64,000 nucleotides of DNA from Bacteroidales bacterium (GTDB lineage: Bacteria; Bacteroidota; Bacteroidia; Bacteroidales; F082), in contig JANJUV010000002.1 of the NCBI GenBank assembly GCA_024710405.1, positions 248,001 to 312,000 on the forward strand, written 5' to 3'. Under the pieces are notes generated by a model. That model worked only from the letters and a program-made list of their open reading frames with translations, did not search any database and had not been told where the DNA came from. The position numbers were made by a program, and so were the translations under genes. Shown here one piece after another: positions 7,856-17,107 of the stretch; position 1 is the stretch's first letter, and each line of letters begins with the position of its first letter.

Positions 7856-10768
7856 CTATTGACTCATTTCAAGAATCTCACTAATCACGGGCAACAAAAA
7901 ACTACTCCGGATGGGCTTTGCAATATATCCATCGCAACCGGCTTCGAAACAGGCCTCTTTCTCATCAGTAAGAGCATAGGCTGTTTGAGCAACAACAGGA
8001 AGTCCCGGCCGATGTTTCTTAATCTGTCGCGTTGCTTCAAGTCCATTCATAAGAGGAAGATGTATGTCCATAAGAACCAAATCGATCTCAGATTGCTGAA
8101 GGCAAAGGTCAACTGCCTGCTTCCCATCAACTGCCCTGATTGTCAGAGCACCAGTCGGTTCAATAAGCAATTTCAATAACTCATAACTTGACTCGACATC
8201 CTCTACAATCAGGATGGTCTTACTTTTGAAATCGAATTTGCGGTATGTAACATTTTCATTTTGAATAGTTTCTTTCTCCATTAACTGTAGGGGCAGGCTG
8301 ACATGAAAAATCGTCCCTTGTTCGACCATACTTTCGAACCAAAGCTTACCTTCCATTAAACGCACCATTTGCTCGGCAATACTAAGCCCGAGTCCGGTAC
8401 CTGAATATAAACGTCTGCCCGTGCTGTTCAGTTTAATAAAACGTTTGAAAACCATCTCCTGCTTATCCACAGGAATACCCGGCCCTGTGTCGCTGACCCA
8501 TATGTGCAGCTTATCATGCAGCCATTCGAATCCCAGTTCAACTTTCCCTACTTCAGTAAATTTGAAGGCGTTGTCGAGCAGATGCTCAACAATTTGTCTA
8601 AGCCTTGATTCATCCGCCTTACAAAACACTAGTTCGTCTGGCCCGCTAAAATCAAACGCAAATTTGTGCTTGTCAGGTGAGAAGATCTGATTTTGGTACT
8701 GCGCATAAATCTCATGAAACATTTTATTGAGATTGGTCAGATTCAGGTTAAGCTTTGTTTCACCGGCTTCTATCCGTGACAAGTCGATGATATCTGAGAT
8801 AAGTTTTAGCAGCAGATGTCCATTATCATTAATAAGCGACAAAAAATGCAATTGTTCCTGTGGTGGGACCAATGGATCTTTCAGTATTTCACTAAAACCT
8901 ATAATAGCATTCAGCGGGGTTCTGATTTCGTGTGAAATATTGGTCAGGAAGGCGGATTTGAGTTTATCCGACTCTTCGGCCTTATGAAGTGCTTCAACCA
9001 GTTTATCTTCTGCATTCTTCCGTTGGGTAATATCCCGACCCAGCACGATAAGACCTTTCCTGCTGCCATCCGTCTGAAAAAGAGGCACTTTAATCACATC
9101 AAAAATCCTGTCATTCCCATCAGGTTGTGGTATAATTTCATCGCTGCGAGACAAAGTCCTTTTTTGCCAGGTAATCTCATCCGTGACCTCACAACTTTCG
9201 AGAGCAGTCCTGAAAAACGGAGAGAACCCGGCCAGATCAGAATCTTTATGACCATGATAATTAACTTTTTCAAGCGAAAAGACTTCCAGAATGGCTTTGT
9301 TGGCCTGCAACCATCTGCCCTGTCCATCTTTGAAACAAATCATGTCGGGTGTAGCATTAATCAGTGTCAACAGCAGTTCCTTCTGAACTGTGAGTTCTTC
9401 GTTGAGTCGCGACAGCATCCGACCTGTTCTTTCGGTCTCTTTGTTCTTCTCTTCGAGCATTCTGCCTGTATTCCTGAGCCTTACATTAAAGCGGTGGGCT
9501 ATAAACAGCAGCATTATAAATAAAACCAGTGCAATGAGCGTTACCGTCAAAGCAATGTGCTGAAAACGTATTGTGCGTTTCTGCCCGTCAAGCAGTTGTT
9601 CCTGAATAACCTTTTCTCGTTCAAGCGTTTCAATATCAGCAAGTTTTCGTTCCACTTTGAATCTGGACTCAATATTTGTGAGTGCTGTGGAATCAAAAAG
9701 AATTTTTGTCTGATCGAAAAGGTCATGATATTCAATGAGTGTTTCCAGTGCCTTCTCTTTATCATTTAAATTGTTATAGGATTCGAACAGATTCTTTAAC
9801 ACATTAAGCTCAAGGTATTTATTATCAGTATCCCGAGCTACTTTTAGTGCAGACCTGAACACATCCGATGCTTTTCTGAAGTCTCCCTTTGCATAATATG
9901 ACCTTCCTATTCCATTGAGAGTTTCACCTGAAGTGCGTGAAAGTTGCTCAAACTTTGTTACAGCCATCTGGTAATAAACAAGTGCACTGTCGGGCATTTC
10001 TTTATTCAGGTATAAATCACCTAGGTTATTCAATGCATTCGCTTCACCGACAACATCGGTTAATCGTTGCGAAACGACAATACATTCCAAAAAAGAATGT
10101 TTTGCTTCTTCAAGATTTCCCTTTTCCAATTGTATCAACCCGATATTATTCCGGGTGCTTAATCTTGATCGATCATCTTGCAAAGCTGAGGCAATATCAT
10201 ATGCCTGTTCAAAATAATCCAGAGCCTGACTATAAGCTTTAATTTCGTAATACAGGGCTCCTATATTATTCATGTTATGGCTCATTCCAACTGAATCAGC
10301 AACCCGGCGACGGTAACTCAATGATCTGAACAGAAAGTCAAGCGATTCGATCGGTTGTCCGATATCAGAATATATAATTCCAAGATTGTTATGGATATTA
10401 GCTATCTCTGAAGAATCACCCAATTTAGAAAAAACGGTAAGAGCACTGTCAAAAAACAGGATCGCTTCCGCATAAGTTGCACGGTAATAGTATGTAACCC
10501 CCAAATTTTTAAAAGCTTTTGCAAGAAGGCTGTCCTGCCGGCTTTCTTTGGCAAGTTCCAGTGCTTTTACACTGTATTCAAACGCTTTGTCAAGGGAACG
10601 CAGGTGGTACATCTGTGCCAGACCGATGTAATCCTGCACGGTTTCCAATTTTTCGTCAGTAGCCGCAATAAGTGATGTTTGACTTTTAACCGGCAATTTC
10701 AACAGCAACAAGCTTGAAATGAGCATAAAAAACAAGAACCTGATTCTAAATCCGGTGGCACGCATCAC
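7856..10768 (-). CDS. TPR-containing hybrid sensor histidine kinase/response regulator
   Basis: A 970-residue one-protein phosphorelay. Order: signal sequence/first membrane helix; about seven tetratricopeptide repeats (residues 40-360, e.g. AKAFKNLGVTYYYRATYAEAILFFDSAL) placed in the periplasm; a transmembrane helix near 405-425 (LTVTLIALVLFIMLLFIA) and coiled coil; a PAS domain (about 465-590, NATPDMICFKDGQGRWLQANKA); HisKA with phospho-acceptor in FLTNISHEIRTPLNAIIGFSE; HATPase_c with N box DNAFKFTEVG, G1 VSDTGPGIP and G2 GTGLGLSIAEQM; and a C-terminal receiver (about 843-970) with acceptor Asp in LVLMDIHLP and conserved Lys in YIAKPI. No output DNA-binding domain is fused, so a separate phosphotransfer or regulator partner is needed. 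It is monocistronic. Confidence 0.93.
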   Translation of the reverse strand: MMRATGFRIRFLFFMLISSLLLLKLPVKSQTSLIAATDEKLETVQDYIGLAQMYHLRSLDKAFEYSVKALELAKESRQDSLLAKAFKNLGVTYYYRATYAEAILFFDSALTVFSKLGDSSEIANIHNNLGIIYSDIGQPIESLDFLFRSLSYRRRVADSVGMSHNMNNIGALYYEIKAYSQALDYFEQAYDIASALQDDRSRLSTRNNIGLIQLEKGNLEEAKHSFLECIVVSQRLTDVVGEANALNNLGDLYLNKEMPDSALVYYQMAVTKFEQLSRTSGETLNGIGRSYYAKGDFRKASDVFRSALKVARDTDNKYLELNVLKNLFESYNNLNDKEKALETLIEYHDLFDQTKILFDSTALTNIESRFKVERKLADIETLEREKVIQEQLLDGQKRTIRFQHIALTVTLIALVLFIMLLFIAHRFNVRLRNTGRMLEEKNKETERTGRMLSRLNEELTVQKELLLTLINATPDMICFKDGQGRWLQANKAILEVFSLEKVNYHGHKDSDLAGFSPFFRTALESCEVTDEITWQKRTLSRSDEIIPQPDGNDRIFDVIKVPLFQTDGSRKGLIVLGRDITQRKNAEDKLVEALHKAEESDKLKSAFLTNISHEIRTPLNAIIGFSEILKDPLVPPQEQLHFLSLINDNGHLLLKLISDIIDLSRIEAGETKLNLNLTNLNKMFHEIYAQYQNQIFSPDKHKFAFDFSGPDELVFCKADESRLRQIVEHLLDNAFKFTEVGKVELGFEWLHDKLHIWVSDTGPGIPVDKQEMVFKRFIKLNSTGRRLYSGTGLGLSIAEQMVRLMEGKLWFESMVEQGTIFHVSLPLQLMEKETIQNENVTYRKFDFKSKTILIVEDVESSYELLKLLIEPTGALTIRAVDGKQAVDLCLQQSEIDLVLMDIHLPLMNGLEATRQIKKHRPGLPVVAQTAYALTDEKEACFEAGCDGYIAKPIRSSFLLPVISEILEMSQ

Positions 10769-10784
10769 ATTATATTTCCTTGCT

Positions 10785-10792
10785 CAAATGTA
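10785..10792 (-). promoter_or_regulatory. Candidate -7 element of the hybrid kinase gene
   Basis: Minus-strand TACATTTG fits TAnnTTTG and ends 16 bases before the ATG at 10768. No matching -33 element was found. Confidence 0.4.
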
Positions 10793-11074
10793 AGAATATT
10801 TTGAAAAAGAAAATGTAAACCAATTCAGAATCGGATCAGATTAGCTCTCACTGAGATTAGTTTGTTATCATATTTGCTGATCATCAATATACACTGATTA
10901 TCGTTTAAAGATTCTGTAAACAAGATTTTAATCACCGGAACAGTTTTTTGTGTTTATCATGTCTTGCAGCATTAACCCGTGATAAGCATGCGCAGTTTTG
11001 GTTGAATTGACCAGATTGTAAACATTTTTCTTTATCAGTAGATGATTTAATAAGTTCATTTTCAACATTTTTTA

Positions 11075-11105
11075 TTGACATTCTTTTGCACATTCCCTAT
11101 CTTTG
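11075..11105 (+). promoter_or_regulatory. Bacteroidota-type promoter of the FG-GAP T9SS protein gene
   Basis: TTG at 11075-11077 and TATCTTTG at 11098-11105 are separated by 20 bases, matching the -33/-7 consensus. The ATG is 27 bases downstream. Confidence 0.65.
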
Positions 11106-11132
11106 TGGTATATTAACCAAACCAATTAAATC

Positions 11133-12611
11133 ATGAAACAGTTATTTCAATACTTAACATGTGTGTTTCTTGTCCTGCATTTTAACACAACAAATGCGCA
11201 AGTGACGAAAATTACCGCACCCGACTTTAATGTCGAGGACTGTTTTGGGTGGAGTGTATCAATCAATGGAAACTATGCTGTCATTGGCAATGTTTACGAC
11301 GATGACAATGATATTCAAAGCGGTTCAGTTTACGTTTACTATTTCGATGGTGAAGCCTGGGTAGAACAGGAAAAACTGATTGCTTCAGATGGTGGATTTG
11401 CAGATTACTTTGGTTATGCAGTTTCGGTTTATGACGACCAGATTGTTACGGGAGCCTACCGGGATGTTGTAGGATCCGTGCGAAGTGGTTCGGCCTATGT
11501 GTATCAGCGAAATGGCGATGAATGGATTGAAACTGCACGTCTTACTCCATACGATCCCGAAGAAGAGGATCGTTTTGGTGCTAAAGTTGACATTCATGGA
11601 AATTATGCAGCTGTGACCTCATATTGGGATGACGATCAAGGCGCATCATCGGGTGCAGTATATATTTACAAGAAAACAGAAAACAACTGGAACTTTCATC
11701 AAAAATTGGTGCCTGCTGACCTGCTTGCCAATGATTTATTCGGCACATCTGTTTTCTTAAACAACAATAATCTCTTTGTCGGAGCGATTGGAAATTCTAC
11801 TTATGCTACATACTCGGGGAAGGTTTATGTTTACGATTTAGTTGATGGCAGCTGGGTGCTTGTACAAGAATTGTATCCTGAAGATCCCATGACTGGTCAG
11901 CATTTCGGACAAGATATTTCAACCACTGAAAACTATCTGATTATTGGTGCATATAATGATGGTGAACAGGGAGATAAATCCGGGGCTGTGTATGTTTTTG
12001 AAGCAACTAATAATGGATGGATTCAATCGCAGAAACTGCTTCCTGACGATGGTCATGCCGGAGCCTTTTTTGGAAACTCAGTATCAATCTACCAGAACAA
12101 TCTGTTGATAGCCAGTTTATACAATATCACCGGACACGGCGAGAGCGGTTCAATATACATATACAGCCTTGACGACAACAACTGGATACAAACTTCGAAG
12201 ATTGTGCCGTCAGACGGACACAACCAACAGCGATTCGGAGCGGATGTTGGGTTATGGGAAAACAATGCGCTCTGCGGAGCTCCTTATGATGAGGAGATGG
12301 GATACAGATGCGGGGCAGGCTATATCTTTGATCTGGATATTATTCTATATCAGGATGATAAACAACCCGTTTCCCGTCAACTGACAATATTTCCAAATCC
12401 ATCCGCTGGTTACACCATTTTTCAGTCCAGTGGACTGCAAATGCCTCTTGTGATAGAAGTATTGGATATGCATGGTTCTGTGCTCAGGAATTTTGCAACA
12501 GATACACCCGCAATTAATATCTCTACGACGGGAATTCCCTCAGGGGTTTACTATATCCGTGTAAACTCCATTGATGGCAGCAAAATCACGCGAAAGCTGG
12601 TCATATTGTGA
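11133..12611 (+). CDS. T9SS-exported FG-GAP repeat protein (probable seven-bladed beta-propeller)
   Basis: A 492-residue secreted protein. Residues 1-23 are a signal peptide ending NAQ. Seven repeats of about 50 residues follow, each with a DxFG start, an inner strand such as NYAVIGNVYDDD, a G(S/A)VYVY strand and a W-containing strand, and joined by ASDG/PDDG-like loops; seven copies are exactly what a closed seven-bladed propeller needs. The last 80 residues are a type A T9SS sorting tail (IFPNPSAGYTIF, then PSGVYYIRV and a final KITRKLVIL). After export the tail is removed and the protein is anchored or released at the cell surface. The propeller probably binds a ligand or partner; no enzyme motif is seen. 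Confidence 0.9.
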   Translation: MKQLFQYLTCVFLVLHFNTTNAQVTKITAPDFNVEDCFGWSVSINGNYAVIGNVYDDDNDIQSGSVYVYYFDGEAWVEQEKLIASDGGFADYFGYAVSVYDDQIVTGAYRDVVGSVRSGSAYVYQRNGDEWIETARLTPYDPEEEDRFGAKVDIHGNYAAVTSYWDDDQGASSGAVYIYKKTENNWNFHQKLVPADLLANDLFGTSVFLNNNNLFVGAIGNSTYATYSGKVYVYDLVDGSWVLVQELYPEDPMTGQHFGQDISTTENYLIIGAYNDGEQGDKSGAVYVFEATNNGWIQSQKLLPDDGHAGAFFGNSVSIYQNNLLIASLYNITGHGESGSIYIYSLDDNNWIQTSKIVPSDGHNQQRFGADVGLWENNALCGAPYDEEMGYRCGAGYIFDLDIILYQDDKQPVSRQLTIFPNPSAGYTIFQSSGLQMPLVIEVLDMHGSVLRNFATDTPAINISTTGIPSGVYYIRVNSIDGSKITRKLVIL

Positions 12612-12633
12612 GGTTTGGGCATTGTGGTTTGTA

Positions 12634-13080
12634 TCAACGATCAGGCTCCGTCATTTCTTCATAGAAGGGAACTGCATTCAGAAAAACGATCTCACCTTCT
12701 GAGTAATTAATTTTACAGCAATATTGCTGATTACCATTAGTAATGAGTAAAAACGGCACCTTTAGATTAAGGTTGTAAGTAGAGGCTTGAACCATAACAT
12801 CCTGATTCAGGTTCACATTCCTCGCCTTGCATTCCACAATCATCAATGGATTTATGTGATGATCGAACACAACAACATCGCAACGCTTCTCCATTCCATT
12901 AACTTTTAACGGAAACTCAACGGAAATAAGTCCGGGCGGCACATGATACTGCTCAACAAGATCGCGCAGCAACATCTGCCTTACTTCCTCCTCGGGTGTC
13001 AGCCGCACCCATTTACGACGAATGGGATCGAACACCTCCTCTTTGTTGTTTTTTAGCCGGGTAGAAAACCAGTTTATCAT
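12634..13080 (-). CDS. HsdR N-terminal-domain (PD-(D/E)XK) nuclease-like protein
   Basis: 148 residues matching the type I restriction enzyme R-subunit N-terminal domain as a stand-alone protein. The nuclease core is visible: RCDVVVFDHHINPLMIVECKA supplies the conserved Asp and the ExK pair (ECK), and QASTYNLNLKVPFLLITNG the following strand-helix. In Bacteroidota this gene is usually next to holA and an AMP nucleosidase gene, as here, so it is a conserved housekeeping neighbour rather than part of a restriction system; no HsdM or HsdS is nearby. Its activity is unknown. It is divergent from the nucleosidase gene. Confidence 0.85.
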   Translation of the reverse strand: MINWFSTRLKNNKEEVFDPIRRKWVRLTPEEEVRQMLLRDLVEQYHVPPGLISVEFPLKVNGMEKRCDVVVFDHHINPLMIVECKARNVNLNQDVMVQASTYNLNLKVPFLLITNGNQQYCCKINYSEGEIVFLNAVPFYEEMTEPDR

Positions 13081-13126
13081 TGAAACAACCTTTCAATACA
13101 CTTCAGAATCAAAGGGCAAAAATCAG

Positions 13127-13134
13127 TATATTTG
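13127..13134 (+). promoter_or_regulatory. Candidate -7 element of the AMP nucleosidase-holA pair
   Basis: TATATTTG matches TAnnTTTG and ends 19 bases before the ATG at 13154. It supports that start over the longer open frame that begins at 13022 inside the divergent gene. Confidence 0.45.
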
Positions 13135-13153
13135 CTCAATAAAAGAAGCGCTG

Positions 13154-13924
13154 ATGAAAGATAAAAAACGCATTGTGGAAAATTGGCTGCCACGTTATAC
13201 CGGTCAGGCGCTGGAAGATTTTGGCGAATACATTCTTCTGACCAATTTCAATCAATACCTTGAGTTGTTTGCGGAATGGCATAATGTACCGGTCGTAGGA
13301 CACGAGCACCCAATGCCTTGTGCCACATCGGGCAACATAACCATTATCAACTTCAGTATGGGCAGTGCTAATGCTGCTACCATCATGGATCTTTTAAGCT
13401 CTATCAATCCCAAAGCAGTTTTGTTTCTGGGCAAGTGCGGCGGACTGAAAAAGAAAAACCAGGTTGGCGATTTCATTTTACCAATTGCCGCCATCAGAGG
13501 AGAGGGAACCTCAAACGACTATTTCCCGCCCGAAGTGCCTGCATTGCCTGCTTTCAGTCTTCAGAAGGCCATCTCGACAACCATACGCGATCATGGCCGG
13601 GATTACTGGACCGGAACAGTATACACCACAAACAGAAGGGTATGGGAACATGATGAAGAATTCAAAGAATACCTGATCAAAACCAGAAGCATGGCCGTTG
13701 ATATGGAAACAGCCACCATTTTTACGGTCGGTTTCTACAACGAAATCCCGACAGGCGCACTCCTGCTGGTATCTGACCAACCTATGACACCCGAAGGCGT
13801 CAAAACTTCCGAAAGCGACCGCAATGTCAATAAAAGATATGTGGCAGAGCATCTTAAAATCGGCATCGAATCTCTGGAACAATTGATCAACCAGGGACTT
13901 ACAGTAAAACACCTGAAATTTTAA
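13154..13924 (+). CDS. amn: AMP nucleosidase
   Basis: The 256-residue enzyme is of the short Bacteroidota type and belongs to the nucleoside phosphorylase/PNP_UDP_1 superfamily; it hydrolyses AMP to adenine and ribose 5-phosphate. Marks: FSMGSANAATIMDLL, AVLFLGKCGGLKKKNQVGDFILPIAAIRGEGTS (phosphate/ribose loop), and the purine-binding segment SMAVDMETATIF with MET followed by LLLVSDQPMTPEG. The start at 13154 gives the canonical MKDKKRIVENWLPRYTG. holA follows after 13 bases, so the two are probably co-transcribed. Confidence 0.9.
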   Translation: MKDKKRIVENWLPRYTGQALEDFGEYILLTNFNQYLELFAEWHNVPVVGHEHPMPCATSGNITIINFSMGSANAATIMDLLSSINPKAVLFLGKCGGLKKKNQVGDFILPIAAIRGEGTSNDYFPPEVPALPAFSLQKAISTTIRDHGRDYWTGTVYTTNRRVWEHDEEFKEYLIKTRSMAVDMETATIFTVGFYNEIPTGALLLVSDQPMTPEGVKTSESDRNVNKRYVAEHLKIGIESLEQLINQGLTVKHLKF

Positions 13925-13937
13925 GATCGGGCGATAA

Positions 13938-14936
13938 ATGACATTCGAACAGATCATCAGCGATATCCGTAACAAGGTGTACTACCCGGTCTACATGCTT
14001 ATGGGTGAAGAACCATATTTTATTGACACCATCTCAGACCTGATCGAAGACACAGTGCTTGAGGAACAATATCAAGACTTCAACAAAATTGTTGTCTATG
14101 GCCGTGATGTAGATGCCCGTGCAATTATCAATCAGGCCAAGAGTTATCCCATGACCGGAAATTATCAGGTGCTCATTGTAAAAGAAGCACAGGATGTTAA
14201 AGACATAGATGCAATTGAACCTTATGTTCTTCATCCGCTCGAATCCACTATATTAGTCCTCAACTACAAATACAAGAAACTAGACAAGAGAAAATCCTTG
14301 TCACGCACTATTGAGAAGAAAGGAGTTTTATATGAGTCGAAAAAACTCTATGAAAACAGCATACCCGAATGGATAAACAGATATCTGGCTCAAAAAAACT
14401 ACACAATAACACCCAAGGCCTGCCAGATGATTGCTGATTATTTGGGCACTGAACTGCAGAAAGTCAGGAATGAACTCGAAAAACTGATCATCAGCCAACC
14501 ACCGGGAACAACGATAACCGAAGATGCCGTGGAGCGAAATATAGGCATTTCGAAGGATTTCAATGTGTTTGAATTACAGCAGGCCATTGGCAAAAAAAAC
14601 ATCAGGAATGCCTACAGAATCGTCTTGCATTTCGGCTCCAACAGTAAAGATAACCCCTTGCTGATGACTGTGGTAATACTCTACAACTATTATGTAAAAC
14701 TGCTCAAATGCCATTACACCACTGATCGGTCACGTAACAACCTTGCTTCGGTTCTGGGCGTTAATCCTTTTTTTGTCAATGATTACACAGAAGCGATCAA
14801 ACATTATCCTGTTTCCAAAATAGTTCAAAATATAAGCATTTTGCGCGAGTTTGACCTCAAAGCCAAAGGCATGGGTAATGTAAGTGCAGATGATTCTGAG
14901 CTTTACAAAGAGCTTGTTTACAAATTAATGCATTAA
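13938..14936 (+). CDS. holA: DNA polymerase III subunit delta
   Basis: Delta is the wrench of the clamp loader that opens the beta sliding clamp. The 332-residue protein begins with a degenerate AAA+ domain (PVYMLMGEEPYFIDTISD, a Walker A-like position without a functional P-loop, as usual in delta), then GNYQVLIVKEAQ, LVLNYKYKKLDKR, a lid domain (LGTELQKVRNELEKLI) and the C-terminal collar domain (NVFELQQAIGKKNIRNAYRIV ... LLMTVVILYNYYVKL ... DDSELYKELVYKLM). Its stop codon overlaps the stop of the convergent acyl-CoA synthetase gene by three bases. Confidence 0.93.
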   Translation: MTFEQIISDIRNKVYYPVYMLMGEEPYFIDTISDLIEDTVLEEQYQDFNKIVVYGRDVDARAIINQAKSYPMTGNYQVLIVKEAQDVKDIDAIEPYVLHPLESTILVLNYKYKKLDKRKSLSRTIEKKGVLYESKKLYENSIPEWINRYLAQKNYTITPKACQMIADYLGTELQKVRNELEKLIISQPPGTTITEDAVERNIGISKDFNVFELQQAIGKKNIRNAYRIVLHFGSNSKDNPLLMTVVILYNYYVKLLKCHYTTDRSRNNLASVLGVNPFFVNDYTEAIKHYPVSKIVQNISILREFDLKAKGMGNVSADDSELYKELVYKLMH

Positions 14937-16714
14937 TCAACGCCTGCGTAAATCTGTTCGATCAGCAAGGCGTACTTTCTGTTGAGGAATTTGCGTTTTA
15001 GTTTCATTGTGGGTGAAAGCTCGCCGGTTTCAATAGCCCAGGTATCAGCAATCAATCTGAATTTCTTCACTTGTTCCACCTGATCAAGTGCCTTATTGAT
15101 TTCAAGCACTTCGCGCTGGATACGATTAATGACGATATCGTTTTTGACTACCTCTTTTGGCCCGGTATACGGTATACCTTTAATATTGCACCACGATTCG
15201 ATGTGGGCGAAATTCGGCATGATGATCGCCGCGGCGAAGTTTTTACCCTCTCCAACAACGAGTGCGTTTTCAATAAATGATGACTCCTTGAGGTGGTTCT
15301 CAACCTGCTGAGGCGCAATGTATTTGCCTCCTGAGGTTTTGAACATTTCCTTTTTCCTGTCGGTGATACGAAGGAATTTGCCTTCAAAATGACCTATATC
15401 TCCCGTGTGCAACCAACCTTCTTCATCAATGATTTCGGCTGTGAGGTCAGGTCGTTTGTAATAGCCCAGCATTACATTGGGTCCTTTGCACAATATTTCG
15501 CCGTCTTCGGCAATCTTTACATCAACACCTGGCAATAATGGGCCTACAGTTCCGATAAGAACACCACCAGGCAAGAAATTACCAACAGCAATCACAGGCG
15601 ATGTTTCAGTGAGTCCATAGCCTTCGATGACTTTGAAACCCGCGGCCCAGAACACTCTCGCGATACGTTCCTGAAGACTCGCCCCGCCACTTACAATGGT
15701 TTGAAGCTTTCCGCCCAAAGCAGCATGCCATTTACTGAAAATTAGCTTTCTTGCTATTTTAAGCCGGAACATATACCAGGCACTGTGTTTACCCCAGGGC
15801 TCATATTGCTCACCAAGGTTCAATGCCCAGAAAAACAGCATTTTCTTTAGTCCGCTAAGGGCCCTTCCTTTAGCGACGATCTTTTCGTAGGTTTTTTCGA
15901 GCACTCTTGGTACAGCTGTGAAAATCTCAGGTTTTGTTTCGCGGATAAAGTCTCCGATTTGTTCAAGATTGTCGCAATAGTAAATGGATGCTCCGTGCCT
16001 TTGGTAAGTATAACTCATGATGCGCTCAAGAACATGGCACAAAGGCAGAAAACTAAGAGCCTTTTTCATGGGTTGCTGGTTGATGATTTCAAGCGATGCA
16101 TCTGAATTGGATACCAGATTACGGTGTGAGAGCATCACGCCTTTAGGATTTCCTGTCGTTCCTGAAGTATAGATCAGGGTAGCCATATCATGTTCGCCAA
16201 CAGATTGTGACACAGCTTCGATTTCTTGGATTGATGGTCCATTAACGGCTCCCGCCATTAATTCGTCCCAATGCATGGTTCCAGCGGTCGGCTCAATGGC
16301 AACAACCTGCCCAATTGAAGGAACCTCTGTTATTACTTCCCTGATTCTGGAAAAAATTGACTCATCCGAAACAAAAATCATCTTTACACCAGCATCATTG
16401 AAGATAAAATTGTAATTCGAGTCGCTTATTGTGGGGTAAACAGGCACTTGTACCGCACCAATACGGAGCAGAGCCATATCAATGATGTTCCATTCGGGAC
16501 AGTTTTTCAGGATTGTGGCAACCATATCGCCCTTTCCGATTCCGGCAGCCACAAGAGCCTGACTCAGCCGATTAACCTGCTCAATATAATCTTCTCCGGT
16601 ATACTCAATCCATTTTCCATCTCTCTTGCCTGCAAGAGCTATCATTCCGGAACGTTCCGGGGTCTGATACATGTTCAGAATGTCGAAAACTCGTGTAATT
16701 TCCATGGTATTCAT
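14933..16714 (-). CDS. Long-chain acyl-CoA synthetase (AMP-binding, FadD15/FAA type)
   Basis: 593 residues of the ANL adenylating superfamily. Seen: P-loop YTSGTTGNPKGVMLSHRN, the linker/gate region LSFLPLCHVLERIMSYTYQ typical of long-chain enzymes, the YGLTETSPV adenylate motif, TGDIGHFEGKFLRITDRKKEMFKTSGGKYIAPQ hinge motif and a C-terminal ELSPTMKLKRKFL with the catalytic Lys. It activates free fatty acids with ATP and CoA, at the cytoplasmic face of the membrane. It is a single gene; 393 bases of non-coding DNA lie upstream. A second possible start three codons downstream (MEITRVF) cannot be excluded. Confidence 0.93.
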   Translation of the reverse strand: MNTMEITRVFDILNMYQTPERSGMIALAGKRDGKWIEYTGEDYIEQVNRLSQALVAAGIGKGDMVATILKNCPEWNIIDMALLRIGAVQVPVYPTISDSNYNFIFNDAGVKMIFVSDESIFSRIREVITEVPSIGQVVAIEPTAGTMHWDELMAGAVNGPSIQEIEAVSQSVGEHDMATLIYTSGTTGNPKGVMLSHRNLVSNSDASLEIINQQPMKKALSFLPLCHVLERIMSYTYQRHGASIYYCDNLEQIGDFIRETKPEIFTAVPRVLEKTYEKIVAKGRALSGLKKMLFFWALNLGEQYEPWGKHSAWYMFRLKIARKLIFSKWHAALGGKLQTIVSGGASLQERIARVFWAAGFKVIEGYGLTETSPVIAVGNFLPGGVLIGTVGPLLPGVDVKIAEDGEILCKGPNVMLGYYKRPDLTAEIIDEEGWLHTGDIGHFEGKFLRITDRKKEMFKTSGGKYIAPQQVENHLKESSFIENALVVGEGKNFAAAIIMPNFAHIESWCNIKGIPYTGPKEVVKNDIVINRIQREVLEINKALDQVEQVKKFRLIADTWAIETGELSPTMKLKRKFLNRKYALLIEQIYAGVD

Positions 16715-17107
16715 TAGTTGGTTTAATGTATAAGTTGCTTTATGGCTTTCATGCTGTTTTCAGGTGAAGTGATCCAGATCAGTCTTAACCGGGCTAACCG
16801 GTTCATAGACAGAAAATGAAAACAACGATATGGCAATCGAAGCCTTCTGACAAGTCCGGTATAAGAAGAAATAATCACTGAAGGGGTATCAGCGAGCAGA
16901 TCTGAACTCCATTTGATGTGCATGTCCATAGTCTGTTACCCGGTCAATTGGTTGGTTGAAAATTTATTGGCCTGATTGATAAAAAGATTCGCAATAATAA
17001 AGAATTTTTGTTCAATCACAGGATTTTCTGTTTAACCGATAGAAAAGTAAGCGAAAAGAAAGATAAAAACTAAAAAAAATGATAAAAAAAAATACTTTTG
17101 CAAACTT
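16715..17107. other. Divergent intergenic region upstream of the zinc-ribbon gene
   Basis: About 390 bases, strongly A/T-rich toward its right end. A 68-codon minus-strand open frame (16723-16929) has no recognisable features and is not called. The only signal I can support is the plus-strand -7 element at 17093-17100. Confidence 0.55.
17093..17100 (+). promoter_or_regulatory. -7 element of the zinc-ribbon/LivK/TonB locus, almost touching the start codon
   Basis: TACTTTTG matches TAnnTTTG and ends only seven bases before the ATG at 17108, so the transcript would have almost no 5' leader. Its upstream flank is a run of A residues rather than a TTG. Confidence 0.45.

Larger units (their letters stand above)
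10769..11132. other. Divergent intergenic region between kinase and FG-GAP protein genes
   Basis: 364 AT-rich bases without a plausible gene. It holds a candidate minus-strand -7 element near 10785 and a good plus-strand promoter at 11075-11105. I see no clear operator palindrome or RNA gene in the 270 bases between them. Confidence 0.6.

Noticed and set aside
12634-13080. A type I restriction-modification system
   Set aside because: Only the HsdR N-terminal domain is present, with no helicase domain, HsdM or HsdS; the neighbourhood is housekeeping.
16723-16929. 68-codon minus-strand frame just upstream of the acyl-CoA synthetase gene
   Set aside because: Its eight-base distance suggested an operon partner, but the sequence has no family, signal, repeat or membrane feature and no promoter.
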